Source: Candidatus Rhodoferax mariagerensis
GTDB lineage: Bacteria > Pseudomonadota > Gammaproteobacteria > Burkholderiales > Burkholderiaceae_C
Assembly: GCA_016719055.1 (NCBI GenBank)
Contig: JADKAW010000016.1
Coordinates: 35,300 to 99,299 of the forward strand
Length of the DNA stretch: 64,000 bases
Direction of reading: 5' to 3'
The notes below the pieces were generated by a model. It was not told the DNA's origin, ran no database searches, and saw only the letters and a list, made by a program, of their open reading frames with translations. The translations under genes were made by a program, and so were the position numbers. Shown here in pieces: positions 43,221 through 51,395 of this stretch (its first letter is position 1; the number at the start of each line of letters is the position of its first letter).

Positions 43221-43893
43221 TCATGTCACCGCGTTTCAAAAGCATGACCTTGCCGACAATATCCTGCAGAGTCAGTTGGTCAACAGTCGCTTCAACAGCG
43301 CCGTAAGGCACGCCGTGAAAAATTTCAGACCAAGAGATGAAACCCAAAGAACGACGGTCCTCTGAGCTGCGTGAGCGTTTGTCAAGTGCAAGCTCGTCCT
43401 CCGCAACGCGGGCAGGGCTCCGACGGCGGTCAAGTTGGCGGACAACCTGGCCCTGGCGCGCCAGCTCGCGGGTCGGTTGACTTAAATCAAATACCAGCTC
43501 TACCTGGTTTTTGTCTTGTAACCGTTCATAACGGTAGGAGTCACTGATGCTTCGAACAAGTTGCACGCCTTGCCCACCAATCTGCATCTCTTCAATGGTG
43601 TTGACCTTGGACGGGGGTGCCCTTGAAAACGGGTCAAAAGGTGCCGCTGAATCTGTCAGTGTCAACGTAGCCCGTAGCGTTTCAATAAACACATGAACGT
43701 GCACCAGCTCACTTGCATATTGCGGCGCAGAGTAGTTGACCACATTGGTAATGAGTTCTTCAAAACACACCTCCATGCGGTACAAATCTTCGTGCGACAA
43801 ATTGAACTCGGCACCAAGCGTTCGCAGCCACTCTGCGCCCGTGCTGATCAACTCTGGCGTCAGATACCCCGTCAAAAGACGTCGCGTCAACAT
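43102..43893 (-). CDS. RsbW-like HATPase plus start of cNMP domain, N-terminal part of the frameshifted phosphatase
   Basis: The first 145 residues are an RsbW/HATPase_c_2 anti-sigma kinase domain: YRMEVCFEELITNVVNYSAP (N-box), LTDSAAPFDPFSRAP (G1-like) and GGQGVQLVRSISDSYRYERL. After a charged linker a cNMP-binding domain begins (EIFHGVPYGAVEATVDQL, VMLLKRGDMND). From there the frame is off: the remaining residues (RGCPARAVEGL and on) are not family-like. The true continuation is in the 42162-43220 frame. If really separate, this would be a kinase with a half-domain; more likely it is the front of one protein with HATPase, cNMP and PP2C domains. Confidence 0.82.
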   Translation of the reverse strand: MLTRRLLTGYLTPELISTGAEWLRTLGAEFNLSHEDLYRMEVCFEELITNVVNYSAPQYASELVHVHVFIETLRATLTLTDSAAPFDPFSRAPPSKVNTIEEMQIGGQGVQLVRSISDSYRYERLQDKNQVELVFDLSQPTRELARQGQVVRQLDRRRSPARVAEDELALDKRSRSSEDRRSLGFISWSEIFHGVPYGAVEATVDQLTLQDIVGKVMLLKRGDMNDAVRGCPARAVEGLPGSTGQRRLHRRRSWHLCWRNVNH

Positions 43894-43938
43894 TCACAAA
43901 CCATGGCTACAAAAGCGCCGGTGACCGGGGCGGGAAAA

Positions 43939-44277
43939 TCAGAATGACGACAGCGCCTCATCCAGATCGTTGGCCACGTGTACCAGCTGGTCAATGCCGG
44001 TGGTCTTCAAAATTCTACGGCTCAACTCGTCGGGGCCCATCAAAACCATTTTGCCGCCCAGCTTGCTGCAAGTTTGTGCACCGGCGACCAGCAACCGAAT
44101 ACCCAGCGATGCAATAAAGGGTACTCTGGAAAGATCAACAACGACGTTGGTTGCCGGTGTCAGCGCGGCATTGAACTCGGCCTCTGCAGCCTGGGTTCCC
44201 GCCACATCCAGACGACCATCAAGAACGATTCGGTTGATGTTTGCCTTAGGTTGGTCAACTGATACTTTCAATCTCAT
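43939..44277 (-). CDS. STAS-domain anti-sigma factor antagonist
   Basis: A 112-residue STAS protein of the RsbV/SpoIIAA type: INRIVLDGRLDVAGTQAAEA, NVVVDLSRVPFIASLGIRLL (the Ser in IASLGIRLL is the likely phosphorylation site) and MVLMGPDELSRRILKTTGID. The ATG at 44277 has AAGGAG upstream; the frame runs nine codons further. It is 45 bp before the kinase-phosphatase gene and forms with it a partner-switching unit. The final target, sigma factor or effector, is not in the window. Confidence 0.9.
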   Translation of the reverse strand: MRLKVSVDQPKANINRIVLDGRLDVAGTQAAEAEFNAALTPATNVVVDLSRVPFIASLGIRLLVAGAQTCSKLGGKMVLMGPDELSRRILKTTGIDQLVHVANDLDEALSSF

Positions 44278-44684
44278 TCTCCTTATTGGTTGGGATGGTT
44301 TCATCGGGTTATATCGCTCACGGTCAAGCCATCGTGACCCATGGCGCTGCTGTTTCCTTGTTCATCGTAGGTGATTCGATGCCGGTGTCCCATAGCGCAT
44401 TCGGGCAGGTCGTCATACTCCCTTTGGGCTATACCGCAACAAATTTTTGATGTATTTTGAAGCCAGCCAGGCGCTTCAACCAACGGGCAGCGCCTCACAT
44501 CCGAAACACCGCTTCTTTGGCCAGGTTTCGCCGAAAGTTAACTTTGACGCAGATTTGCGCTATAACATTGTCAAAATAAATTGGCTTTGGCAGGCAATGT
44601 TCAGGTCTGGCTATGATTTGAATGTTGCGCCAGCGCCAAACTTCAGCGTGCCTGGCCACACCCCAAACTGATCAGGATAGCACC
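44278..44684. other. Intergenic region without a supported gene
   Basis: About 400 bp between the divergent STAS and membrane protein genes. Short frames on both strands lack ribosome-binding sites and family features. The stretch near 44550-44590 is AT-richer and probably holds the promoter of the downstream gene. Confidence 0.5.
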
Positions 44685-45824
44685 ATGCTTGACCGTCCTA
44701 CATCTCCAGCCGCCGGAACAGCGGCATCGGCCCCAGTGGTTAACTTGTGTGAATCCGACCTGGCGCTGGCTGCGCAAGACGGGCTGATCACGCAAGGGCA
44801 AGCGCAAGCCTTGTGGGCGCGATGGCTCGCCATCCGCCAGGTGGCGGCGGCACCGGCCGCGCTGCCCGCAGCGCATCTGGCGGGCCCACGCTTCAGTTTT
44901 ACCAATACCTTGTATTACTTTGGCGGCATGGTGGCCATTGGTGCCATGAGCCTGTTCATGTCGCTCGGTTGGGAGGCGTTTGGCTCGTGGGGGCTGGCGC
45001 TGATCACGCTGGCTTATCTGGTGGCCTGCCTGAAGGTGGCCGACCACCTCAAGCAGCGCAATCTACAGGTACCCGCTGGCATTCTGGCCACTCTGGCAGT
45101 GGTGCTGGTGCCGCTCTTGGTGTGGTGTGTGCAGCACCTAATGGGTTGGTGGCCACCGGGTGGGCCCGAGCGGTTTTCGGCCTATCACACCCACATCAAC
45201 TGGCGCTGGCTGACGCTGGAGTTCGTCACCCTCGCCGCCGGTGTGGTGATGTTGTGGCGCTACCGCCTGCCTTTCATGGTGATGCCGATTGCGATCACGC
45301 TGTGGTACATGAACATGGACGTAGCCAACGCGTTGTGGACCGAAGTGGGCTACTGGGACTGGTCATTTGTGCGCGATGTATCGCTGGTGTTTGGCATTGC
45401 CACAGCGTTTGTTGCGCTGTGGGTGGATGTGCGCTGCCGGCGTGCCACTGAGCCCGAATGGCGGCAAGACTATGCGTTCTGGCTGTACCTGTTTGGCACC
45501 TTGATGTTCTGGTGTGGCTTGAGCCTGCGCGACTCCAATTCCGAATGGGGCAAGGCAGTGTATTGCCTGATAAACCTGGTGCTGGTGTTTACCGGGGCGG
45601 CGCTGGGGCGGCGTGTATTCACCGTGTTTGGCGGGCTGGGCGTGGCGGTTTACCTGGGTTATTTGTCGCACAAGGTGTTTGGTGACAGCCTGCTGTTCCC
45701 GTTTGTGCTGACACTGCTGGGCCTAGGTGTGGTGGCCTTGGGTATCTGGTGGCAGCGCCATGAGCAGCAGATCAACCAGCGTCTGAGTGCCTGGCTACCG
45801 GCTGGTCTGCGCGCGGACGGTTAA
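44685..45824 (+). CDS. Uncharacterised multi-pass membrane protein (DUF2157-like)
   Basis: A 379-residue protein. The first 50 residues are soluble and include LCESDLALAAQDGLITQGQA then QALWARWLAI, like the N-terminal segment of DUF2157 proteins. About ten hydrophobic helices follow (for example YYFGGMVAIGAMSLFMSLGW and VAVYLGYLSHKVFG), and the C-terminus is basic. The ATG at 44685 has AGGA upstream. No function can be given; relatives are called predicted membrane proteins. It stands alone. Confidence 0.75.
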   Translation: MLDRPTSPAAGTAASAPVVNLCESDLALAAQDGLITQGQAQALWARWLAIRQVAAAPAALPAAHLAGPRFSFTNTLYYFGGMVAIGAMSLFMSLGWEAFGSWGLALITLAYLVACLKVADHLKQRNLQVPAGILATLAVVLVPLLVWCVQHLMGWWPPGGPERFSAYHTHINWRWLTLEFVTLAAGVVMLWRYRLPFMVMPIAITLWYMNMDVANALWTEVGYWDWSFVRDVSLVFGIATAFVALWVDVRCRRATEPEWRQDYAFWLYLFGTLMFWCGLSLRDSNSEWGKAVYCLINLVLVFTGAALGRRVFTVFGGLGVAVYLGYLSHKVFGDSLLFPFVLTLLGLGVVALGIWWQRHEQQINQRLSAWLPAGLRADG

Positions 45825-45886
45825 GCCAGAACACATTTGTCGCGGTGCTTCGTGTGACGGCTGTGGCTTGATTTTCTTGAACAATC

Positions 45887-47293
45887 ATGAAAATTCAATA
45901 TTCTCCGAGATTGATGGCCAATGTGATGGAACTATTGCTGCTCGTGTTTGGCGCGGGTTCAGTTGCGCAGACTGGCGCGTCAGAGCCGCGATGGGAAACC
46001 TTTGTGGAGCAACCGGTGTGGCTAGGCGAGCCACCAAGCGTTGCGTTGACCGCAGAGTTGGCAGACAGTGCCTCCGTCGAACTTGCTCCTGTGCCCGGCG
46101 CGGCCAGCACAGGTTTGTCCATAGACACCAGCAACCGCGAAGCAGTACGGGAGTTTTACAACAATCTTTACGGGCTGTCTGATATCGTTGCGATGAGTTG
46201 GACCGGCAACCGTGACACCTGCACGGCCGGCGGCACCAGTGCACCATTCAAAGAAGCCGTGTTGCTGCGCATCAACTGGTTGCGTGCGCTGGCCGGTGTG
46301 CCGGCTGATGTCAGTTTTGACAACACCTACAACCTGCAAAACCAGCAAGCGGCGTTGGTAATGAGTTCCAACAACCAGCTTAGTCATACACCGCCTTCAA
46401 ACTGGCATTGCTGGACCCAGACCGCTTTTGACGCAGCCGGCAAGTCAAACATAGCGCTCGGGTTGTCCGGCCCCAATGCCATCAATGCCTACATCCGAGA
46501 CAACGGCAGCAACAACGCAGCCGTCGGGCACCGACGCTGGATTTTTTACCCCCAAACCAGGTTCATGGGAACGGGCGACCTGCCGACAGGTACTTACCTG
46601 GGTGGCACTGCCTATGCTGCCAACGCACTTCGCACCATCGACATGAGTTCCATTTCCAATCCACGCCCGGCCGTCCGCGACGATTTTGTTGCCTGGCCGC
46701 CCAAAGGCTTTGTGCCTTACCCTTTGGTATTTGGCCGCTGGTCCTTTTCGTACCCCGGGGCTAATTTCAGCCAGGCAAGCGTGACGGTCAGCCAGAGCGG
46801 TGTCAATATCCCCGCCAGCGTGGTCCCGCCGCAGAATGGCTATGGCGAAAACACGCTTGTCTGGTTGCTGCAAGGCACCACCGAAGCCACCCAGTGGCAA
46901 AGACCCACCAGCGATTTGACCTACAACGTCACCGTCGGCAACGTCCTTGTCAACGCAGTGGCGCGTAATTTCAGTTATGCAGTCACGGTGTTTGACCCCG
47001 CCACGTCGACCGCCAGTGCGCCGATCTGTACCCTCAGCGCGGCACCAACGACTATCCGAAAAGGTATCACCGCCACCCTGACGGCCATCTGCACACCGAC
47101 GGCGACGTCGTACGTCTGGCAAGACAGTGCCTGCGCAGACCTTGTGACTGCCACTTGCACGGTGCATCCAGCAGTGACCACCCGTTACAGCGTGATCGGC
47201 AGCAACAACAATGTGCCAGGTCCTGCGGCGACGGCAACAGTCACCGTCAAACCGGTTGGTCTCATACCGATTTTGATGCTGCTGCTTGATTGA
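45887..47293 (+). CDS. Secreted CAP (SCP/PR-1) domain protein
   Basis: A 468-residue exported protein. An N-terminal hydrophobic leader (VMELLLLVFGAGSVAQ) is followed after about 60 residues by a CAP domain: REAVREFYNNLYG, LLRINWLRALAGVPADVSFD, NNQLSHTPP and VGHRRWIFYP. Two Ig-like segments follow (NFSQASVTVSQSGVNIP; ICTLSAAPTTIRKGITATLT with several Cys). It ends in LIPILMLLLD, very similar to the end of the kelch protein. CAP proteins are secreted and may bind lipids or act as proteases; here no activity can be named. The last 849 bp overlap, in antisense, a read-through extension of miaB. Confidence 0.8.
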   Translation: MKIQYSPRLMANVMELLLLVFGAGSVAQTGASEPRWETFVEQPVWLGEPPSVALTAELADSASVELAPVPGAASTGLSIDTSNREAVREFYNNLYGLSDIVAMSWTGNRDTCTAGGTSAPFKEAVLLRINWLRALAGVPADVSFDNTYNLQNQQAALVMSSNNQLSHTPPSNWHCWTQTAFDAAGKSNIALGLSGPNAINAYIRDNGSNNAAVGHRRWIFYPQTRFMGTGDLPTGTYLGGTAYAANALRTIDMSSISNPRPAVRDDFVAWPPKGFVPYPLVFGRWSFSYPGANFSQASVTVSQSGVNIPASVVPPQNGYGENTLVWLLQGTTEATQWQRPTSDLTYNVTVGNVLVNAVARNFSYAVTVFDPATSTASAPICTLSAAPTTIRKGITATLTAICTPTATSYVWQDSACADLVTATCTVHPAVTTRYSVIGSNNNVPGPAATATVTVKPVGLIPILMLLLD

Positions 47294-48673
47294 TGCGGGT
47301 TTTACCAAAGGCCTCAGGCTGACTTCAGTTCTTGCGTGTACTTCGCCACGCAGTGTAAAGGTGCGTGTGTCGGTAATTTTCACATTCACCATCTGGCCAA
47401 TCAGGCTCGGCTGCCCCACAAAGTTGACCACCCGGTTGCACTCAGTGCGCCCCATCAGCTCGGTGCTGTCGCGTTTGGAGCGGCCTTCAACCAAAATGCG
47501 CTGGGTGGTACCCAAGCGGCTTTCGCTGATGCGCTTGATGCTGGCGTTGATGCTGGTTTGCAACTGCTGTAGCCGGCGCAGCTTCACGTCATGTGGGGTG
47601 TCATCTGGCAGATTGGCTGCTGGCGTGCCGGGGCGCGGGCTGAAGATAAAGCTGAAACTATTGTCAAACCCGACATCGTCAATCAATTTCATCATCTTGT
47701 TGAAGTCGTCGTCGGTTTCTCCCGGAAAACCAACGATGAAGTCGCTGCTAAGGGCCATGTCGGGGCGAATGGCGCGCAGCTTGCGCACCGTGCTTTTGTA
47801 TTCCATGGCGGTGTAGCCACGTTTCATGGCCGCCAAAATGCGGTCGCTGCCATGCTGTACCGGCAGGTGCAGGTGGCTGACCAGCTTGGGGATCTTGTCG
47901 TAGGCGGCAATCAGCGAGGGCGTGAACTCGTTGGGGTGGCTGGTCACATACCGAATACGTTCAATGCCCGGAATGTCTGCCACGTAGTCAAGCAGGGTGG
48001 CAAAGTCGGCCACCTCGCCAGTGTCGACGGAAGCGCCCGGGGTGGTGACCATCCTGGCGCGCCAGGCGTTCACGTTTTGGCCCAACAGGGTGATTTCTTT
48101 CACGCCCTGGTCGGCCAGGCCAGCTACCTCAACCAACACGTCGTCAAATGGCCGGTGCATTTCTTCGCCGCGGGTGTAGGGCACCACGCAGTAGCTGCAG
48201 TATTTGGAGCAGCCTTCCATGATCGACACAAAGGCGCTGGCACCGTCAATACGGGCCGGAGGCAAGTGGTCAAACTTTTCGATTTCTGGAAAGCTGATGT
48301 CCACCTGCGAGCGGTTCAGGCGTTCGCGCTCGGCCAGCATTTGCGGCAGGCGGTGCAGGGTCTGCGGGCCAAACACCACGTCCACATAAGGTGCACGCTC
48401 GATGATGGCGGCTCCCTCCTGGCTGGCAACACAGCCGCCCACGCCAATCAACACGCCTTTTTTTTTCAGGTGCTTGACGCGGCCAAGGTCTGAAAACACC
48501 TTTTCTTGCGCCTTCTCACGCACCGAGCAGGTGTTGAACAAAATCAGATCGGCGTCATCAACATTGCGGGTTAGCTCGTAACCTTGCGCCGCGCCCAGCA
48601 CGTCGCTCATCTTGTCAGAGTCGTACTCGTTCATCTGGCATCCGTAGGTTTTGATAAAGACTTTTTTGGGCAT
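46445..48673 (-). CDS. miaB: tRNA-2-methylthio-N6-dimethylallyladenosine synthase MiaB with read-through C-terminal extension
   Basis: A radical-SAM methylthiotransferase that modifies A37 of tRNAs reading UNN codons. The N-terminal domain supplies three Cys for one iron-sulfur cluster (TYGCQMNEYD, FNTCSVREKA, GVGGCVASQ) and the radical SAM motif is CSKYCSYC. The TRAM domain ends near FTLRGEVHARTE, at about residue 448, the usual length. No stop follows: the frame runs on for about 290 codons of Arg/Gly-rich sequence through the antisense strand of the CAP gene to 46445. The ATG at 48673 is the family start. The core enzyme is intact; the tail is probably an accident of the neighbouring gene's arrival. 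Confidence 0.9.
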   Translation of the reverse strand: MPKKVFIKTYGCQMNEYDSDKMSDVLGAAQGYELTRNVDDADLILFNTCSVREKAQEKVFSDLGRVKHLKKKGVLIGVGGCVASQEGAAIIERAPYVDVVFGPQTLHRLPQMLAERERLNRSQVDISFPEIEKFDHLPPARIDGASAFVSIMEGCSKYCSYCVVPYTRGEEMHRPFDDVLVEVAGLADQGVKEITLLGQNVNAWRARMVTTPGASVDTGEVADFATLLDYVADIPGIERIRYVTSHPNEFTPSLIAAYDKIPKLVSHLHLPVQHGSDRILAAMKRGYTAMEYKSTVRKLRAIRPDMALSSDFIVGFPGETDDDFNKMMKLIDDVGFDNSFSFIFSPRPGTPAANLPDDTPHDVKLRRLQQLQTSINASIKRISESRLGTTQRILVEGRSKRDSTELMGRTECNRVVNFVGQPSLIGQMVNVKITDTRTFTLRGEVHARTEVSLRPLVKPASIKQQHQNRYETNRFDGDCCRRRRTWHIVVAADHAVTGGHCWMHRASGSHKVCAGTVLPDVRRRRRCADGRQGGGDTFSDSRWCRAEGTDRRTGGRRGGVKHRDCITEITRHCVDKDVADGDVVGQIAGGSLPLGGFGGALQQPDKRVFAIAILRRDHAGGDIDTALADRHACLAEISPGVRKGPAAKYQRVRHKAFGRPGNKIVADGRAWIGNGTHVDGAKCVGSIGSATQVSTCRQVARSHEPGLGVKNPASVPDGCVVAAVVSDVGIDGIGAGQPERYV

Positions 48674-48711
48674 GATGACGATGATGTGATATAAAAAAAG
48701 AAGCGGCAAAC

Positions 48712-48745
48712 GTAGTCTGAATAAGGGCCAGAGGCCGATTTGTTA
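48712..48745. repeat. Partial interspersed repeat between miaB and rhlE
   Basis: CTGAATAAGGGCCAGAGGCC is the second half of the GGGCTAGAGGCC repeat. The rest of 48674-48835 has no gene I can support. Confidence 0.5.
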
Positions 48746-48835
48746 TATACCGCAAGGCCGGAAGCACGGGCCAGCAAGGCCTGACTTAGCCGGGGGCATC
48801 ATTTTAGTTGAGCACCCTGGTTGGCTGCCGGCTGG

Positions 48836-50092
48836 TCAGGATGGCTGCTTTTGGGCAGTCGCATGCGCACGCAAGCGGTCTTTTTTGCTGGGACGGCTGC
48901 CTTTGATGCCGCCATTGCCTGGCGCATTGGGCGATGTTGAAGCTGGAGGGGGCACCTCGGTGGCGGCAAAACCCCCGATGCTTTCAAGCGGCAGACTGAC
49001 GCACTGGCGCTTTTCAATCAGCCGGAAATGCGACAGCGTGGCTGCACTGACAAAACTTACCGCCAACCCCGCCACACCGGCTCGCCCAGTGCGGCCAATG
49101 CGGTGGGTGTAGTCCTGCGTAGATCGGGGCAGGTCAAAGTTCACCACCACCGGCAGCTCGGTAATGTCAAGCCCACGTGCAGCCAGGTCGGTGGCCACCA
49201 CCACGCTCAGGCGCGAGGCCTTGAAGTCGGTCAACACTTGGCTGCGCTTGCCCTGGCTGAGTTCGCCATGAAACGGCTCAGCCGCCAGGCCACCCTTGCG
49301 CAGTTTGTCCGCCACAATTTCTGTGGCATATTTGGTCGCCACAAACACCAGCACCCGCGCCCAGCCATGCAGCCCAATCAAGTGGTGCAACAGCTGGGTG
49401 CGCTGGGCGGCGTCAACAGCGATTGCGCGCTGCACGATCTTGGGGGGCTGCTGAGCCGGACCGCTCGCTTGCACCCGCACCGGGTCGTTCAGCAGTGTTT
49501 GCACCAGCGCTTGCACGCCTGGGCTGAAGGTGGCGGAAAAAAACAGGTTTTGTCGCTGACCGGGCAACAGGGCCTGCAGCTGGTTCAACTCCTCGGCAAA
49601 CCCCAGGTCGAGCATGCGGTCAGCTTCGTCCAGCACCAGCAAAGCGGTACTGCCCAAAGATAAGGCGTTGTGAGCCAGCAGGTCCAGCAGGCGCCCGGGC
49701 GTGGCCACCACCACATCGGCGCCGCCGCGCAGGCGCATCATTTGCGGGTTGGCCGAAACTCCACCAAACAGCACCGTCACCTTGACGCTGCGTGGCAATT
49801 GCCGGGCCAGCGCGCTGATCACCTCGCCCACCTGCACCGCCAGCTCACGCGTCGGCACCAGCACCAGCGCCTGCACCCGGGGCAGGCGGGCGTCTGAAGG
49901 CTGCAGACCTTGCAGCAAGGGCAGCGCAAAAGCCAGGGTCTTACCCGACCCTGTGGGTGCCGAGCCCAGCACATCGCGCCCGGCCAACGCTGGTGTTATG
50001 GCCAGCTTCTGAACCAGCGTTGGGCTGATGTACCCCATTGCGTTGACAGCGTCCAGCAGGGCGGGCGTCAGGCCAAGTGTTGAAAAGGTCAT
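48836..50092 (-). CDS. rhlE: DEAD-box RNA helicase, RhlE-like
   Basis: A 418-residue helicase with all core motifs: FSTLGLTPALLDAVNAMGYI (Q-motif region), GSAPTGSGKTLAFALPLLQG, LVPTRELAVQ, VVATPGRLLDLL, VLDEADRMLDLGF, LFFSATFSP, VVVATDLAARGLDI and YTHRIGRTGRAG. The basic C-terminal tail (KGSRPSKKDRLRAHATAQKQ) is typical of RhlE. It probably acts in ribosome assembly or RNA turnover. The ATG at 50092 matches the family; an upstream in-frame start at 50188 adds unrelated residues. Confidence 0.93.
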   Translation of the reverse strand: MTFSTLGLTPALLDAVNAMGYISPTLVQKLAITPALAGRDVLGSAPTGSGKTLAFALPLLQGLQPSDARLPRVQALVLVPTRELAVQVGEVISALARQLPRSVKVTVLFGGVSANPQMMRLRGGADVVVATPGRLLDLLAHNALSLGSTALLVLDEADRMLDLGFAEELNQLQALLPGQRQNLFFSATFSPGVQALVQTLLNDPVRVQASGPAQQPPKIVQRAIAVDAAQRTQLLHHLIGLHGWARVLVFVATKYATEIVADKLRKGGLAAEPFHGELSQGKRSQVLTDFKASRLSVVVATDLAARGLDITELPVVVNFDLPRSTQDYTHRIGRTGRAGVAGLAVSFVSAATLSHFRLIEKRQCVSLPLESIGGFAATEVPPPASTSPNAPGNGGIKGSRPSKKDRLRAHATAQKQPS

Positions 50093-50220
50093 GGTGGGGT
50101 GCGTCAGTGGAAAAAAGCGGTGATGGACCGGGCAGTTTATGCCAGGGGCGCGGGCAGCATAATCACACACCCGAGGAACCCGCGTCAAAGCCAGGTTTCA
50201 GAAAAATTCAGAAGGACATT

Positions 50221-50508
50221 GTGAAAAAAACGTTTCAGCTCACGATCGAGGGCAAGCACCGTGACCGCGTGCTTGACGCCACCAAACACGAGATTCGCCA
50301 GTACATCAAACGCGAGCGCCGCAAACTTCTGCCCGAGGGGGTGGACTATTGGGATTTTGAGTGCAAGTTTGGCCTGACCGTTGAAGATGCGGTGGGCATG
50401 CACTTCGCCAACTTGACGGCCCTGATCGATAACGCTGCCAAAGACGGTGCTGATGCTATTTACCTGGAACTGATTGCCAAGCCCGGTGTGCGCAAGGCCA
50501 AGTCATGA
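50221..50508 (+). CDS. DUF6172 family protein
   Basis: A 95-residue conserved hypothetical protein, common in betaproteobacteria: KKTFQLTIEGKHRDRVLDAT, KHEIRQYIKRERRKLLPEGV, DYWDFECKFG. It starts at GTG 50221 with AAGGA upstream. It ends in a 4 bp overlap with the glycosyltransferase gene, suggesting a joint transcript, although the family is normally found without glycosyltransferases. Function unknown. Confidence 0.8.
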   Translation: MKKTFQLTIEGKHRDRVLDATKHEIRQYIKRERRKLLPEGVDYWDFECKFGLTVEDAVGMHFANLTALIDNAAKDGADAIYLELIAKPGVRKAKS

Positions 50509-51317
50509 CAACGCCCAAAACTTCCATGATCGTGACGGTGCGCGCCACCAGTGAGGCCAGGCGCCGCAATCTGTTGTGTGTGCTGAACTGGTATAAAAAA
50601 ATGGCTGACTGGGAAATTGTGGTGGTCGAGCAAGATCACGCACCCCAACTCGACAACACCGACTGGAACTACGCCATCAAAAGGTTGTATGTGGTCAACC
50701 CCGGGCCATTTAACAAGTGTTGGGGGTTCAACGTCGGGGCTCGGGCCGCGCAAAGCGAGGTGCTGTTTTTTTGCGATGCGGACCTGTTGCTTGACCACGG
50801 CGGGCTCAAATCAGCCGCCAGCCTGTGCACGCTGCGCGCGCTGGCCGTCAAACCGTTTGACCGCTTGATTGACCTGAACGCGGCCGATACTGAGGCAGTG
50901 CTGTCTGGCGCGGCCAGTGACTTTGACCGCAGCGATGCCAGTGCACTGCGGGGTGAGCGGGAGCGCCTGTGTTTTTGTGGTGGCGCTTTTTTCATGCGGC
51001 GCAATCTTTACCATGCCATGGGCGGCTTTGATGAGCGTTACCTGGGCTGGGGTGCCGAAGACGATGCCATGACACTCAGAATGCAACGTCTGACCGCCGA
51101 TGTGGCGGTGATGGAGAACCGAGCCGCCATTCACCTGTGGCATGAGCGCAACGACGCCAGCACATTTGGCAACCCGCATTACCCCGAGAATCTCGGCATG
51201 CTCAAGCGTTTGGCTACGCTGACAGACGAAGGGTTGCGCTTTCAGTGCGATTTACAGCGACAAATCATGGGCCACCCCGGGAAATACGAACGGGCAGTTG
51301 CGGAAAACCCGGTATGA
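50505..51317 (+). CDS. Glycosyltransferase, GT2/GT7-like
   Basis: A 270-residue GT-A fold transferase. SMIVTVRATSEARRRNLLCV is the N-terminal strand, the metal-binding motif is LFFCDADLLLDHGG (D-A-D), and GGFDERYLGWGAEDDAMTLR is the C-terminal galactosyltransferase-type motif with the acceptor-site acids. His in AAIHLWHERND follows. Sugar donor and acceptor are unknown. The ATG overlaps the DUF6172 stop. Three decaying copies of its 3' part lie between the paralogues downstream, so this is the parent of a local amplification. Confidence 0.87.
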   Translation: MTTPKTSMIVTVRATSEARRRNLLCVLNWYKKMADWEIVVVEQDHAPQLDNTDWNYAIKRLYVVNPGPFNKCWGFNVGARAAQSEVLFFCDADLLLDHGGLKSAASLCTLRALAVKPFDRLIDLNAADTEAVLSGAASDFDRSDASALRGERERLCFCGGAFFMRRNLYHAMGGFDERYLGWGAEDDAMTLRMQRLTADVAVMENRAAIHLWHERNDASTFGNPHYPENLGMLKRLATLTDEGLRFQCDLQRQIMGHPGKYERAVAENPV

Positions 51318-51395
51318 TGTTCATGGATTTAATACTACTGCAGGGCGTTTCGCTTTCTGTTCCGCCGCTTTACCGCAGTTAAATAAGGTGTAACC

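Noticed and set aside
44301..44498. 65-codon minus-strand frame upstream of the STAS gene
   Set aside because: No ribosome-binding site and no recognisable similarity; it overlaps the likely promoter region.
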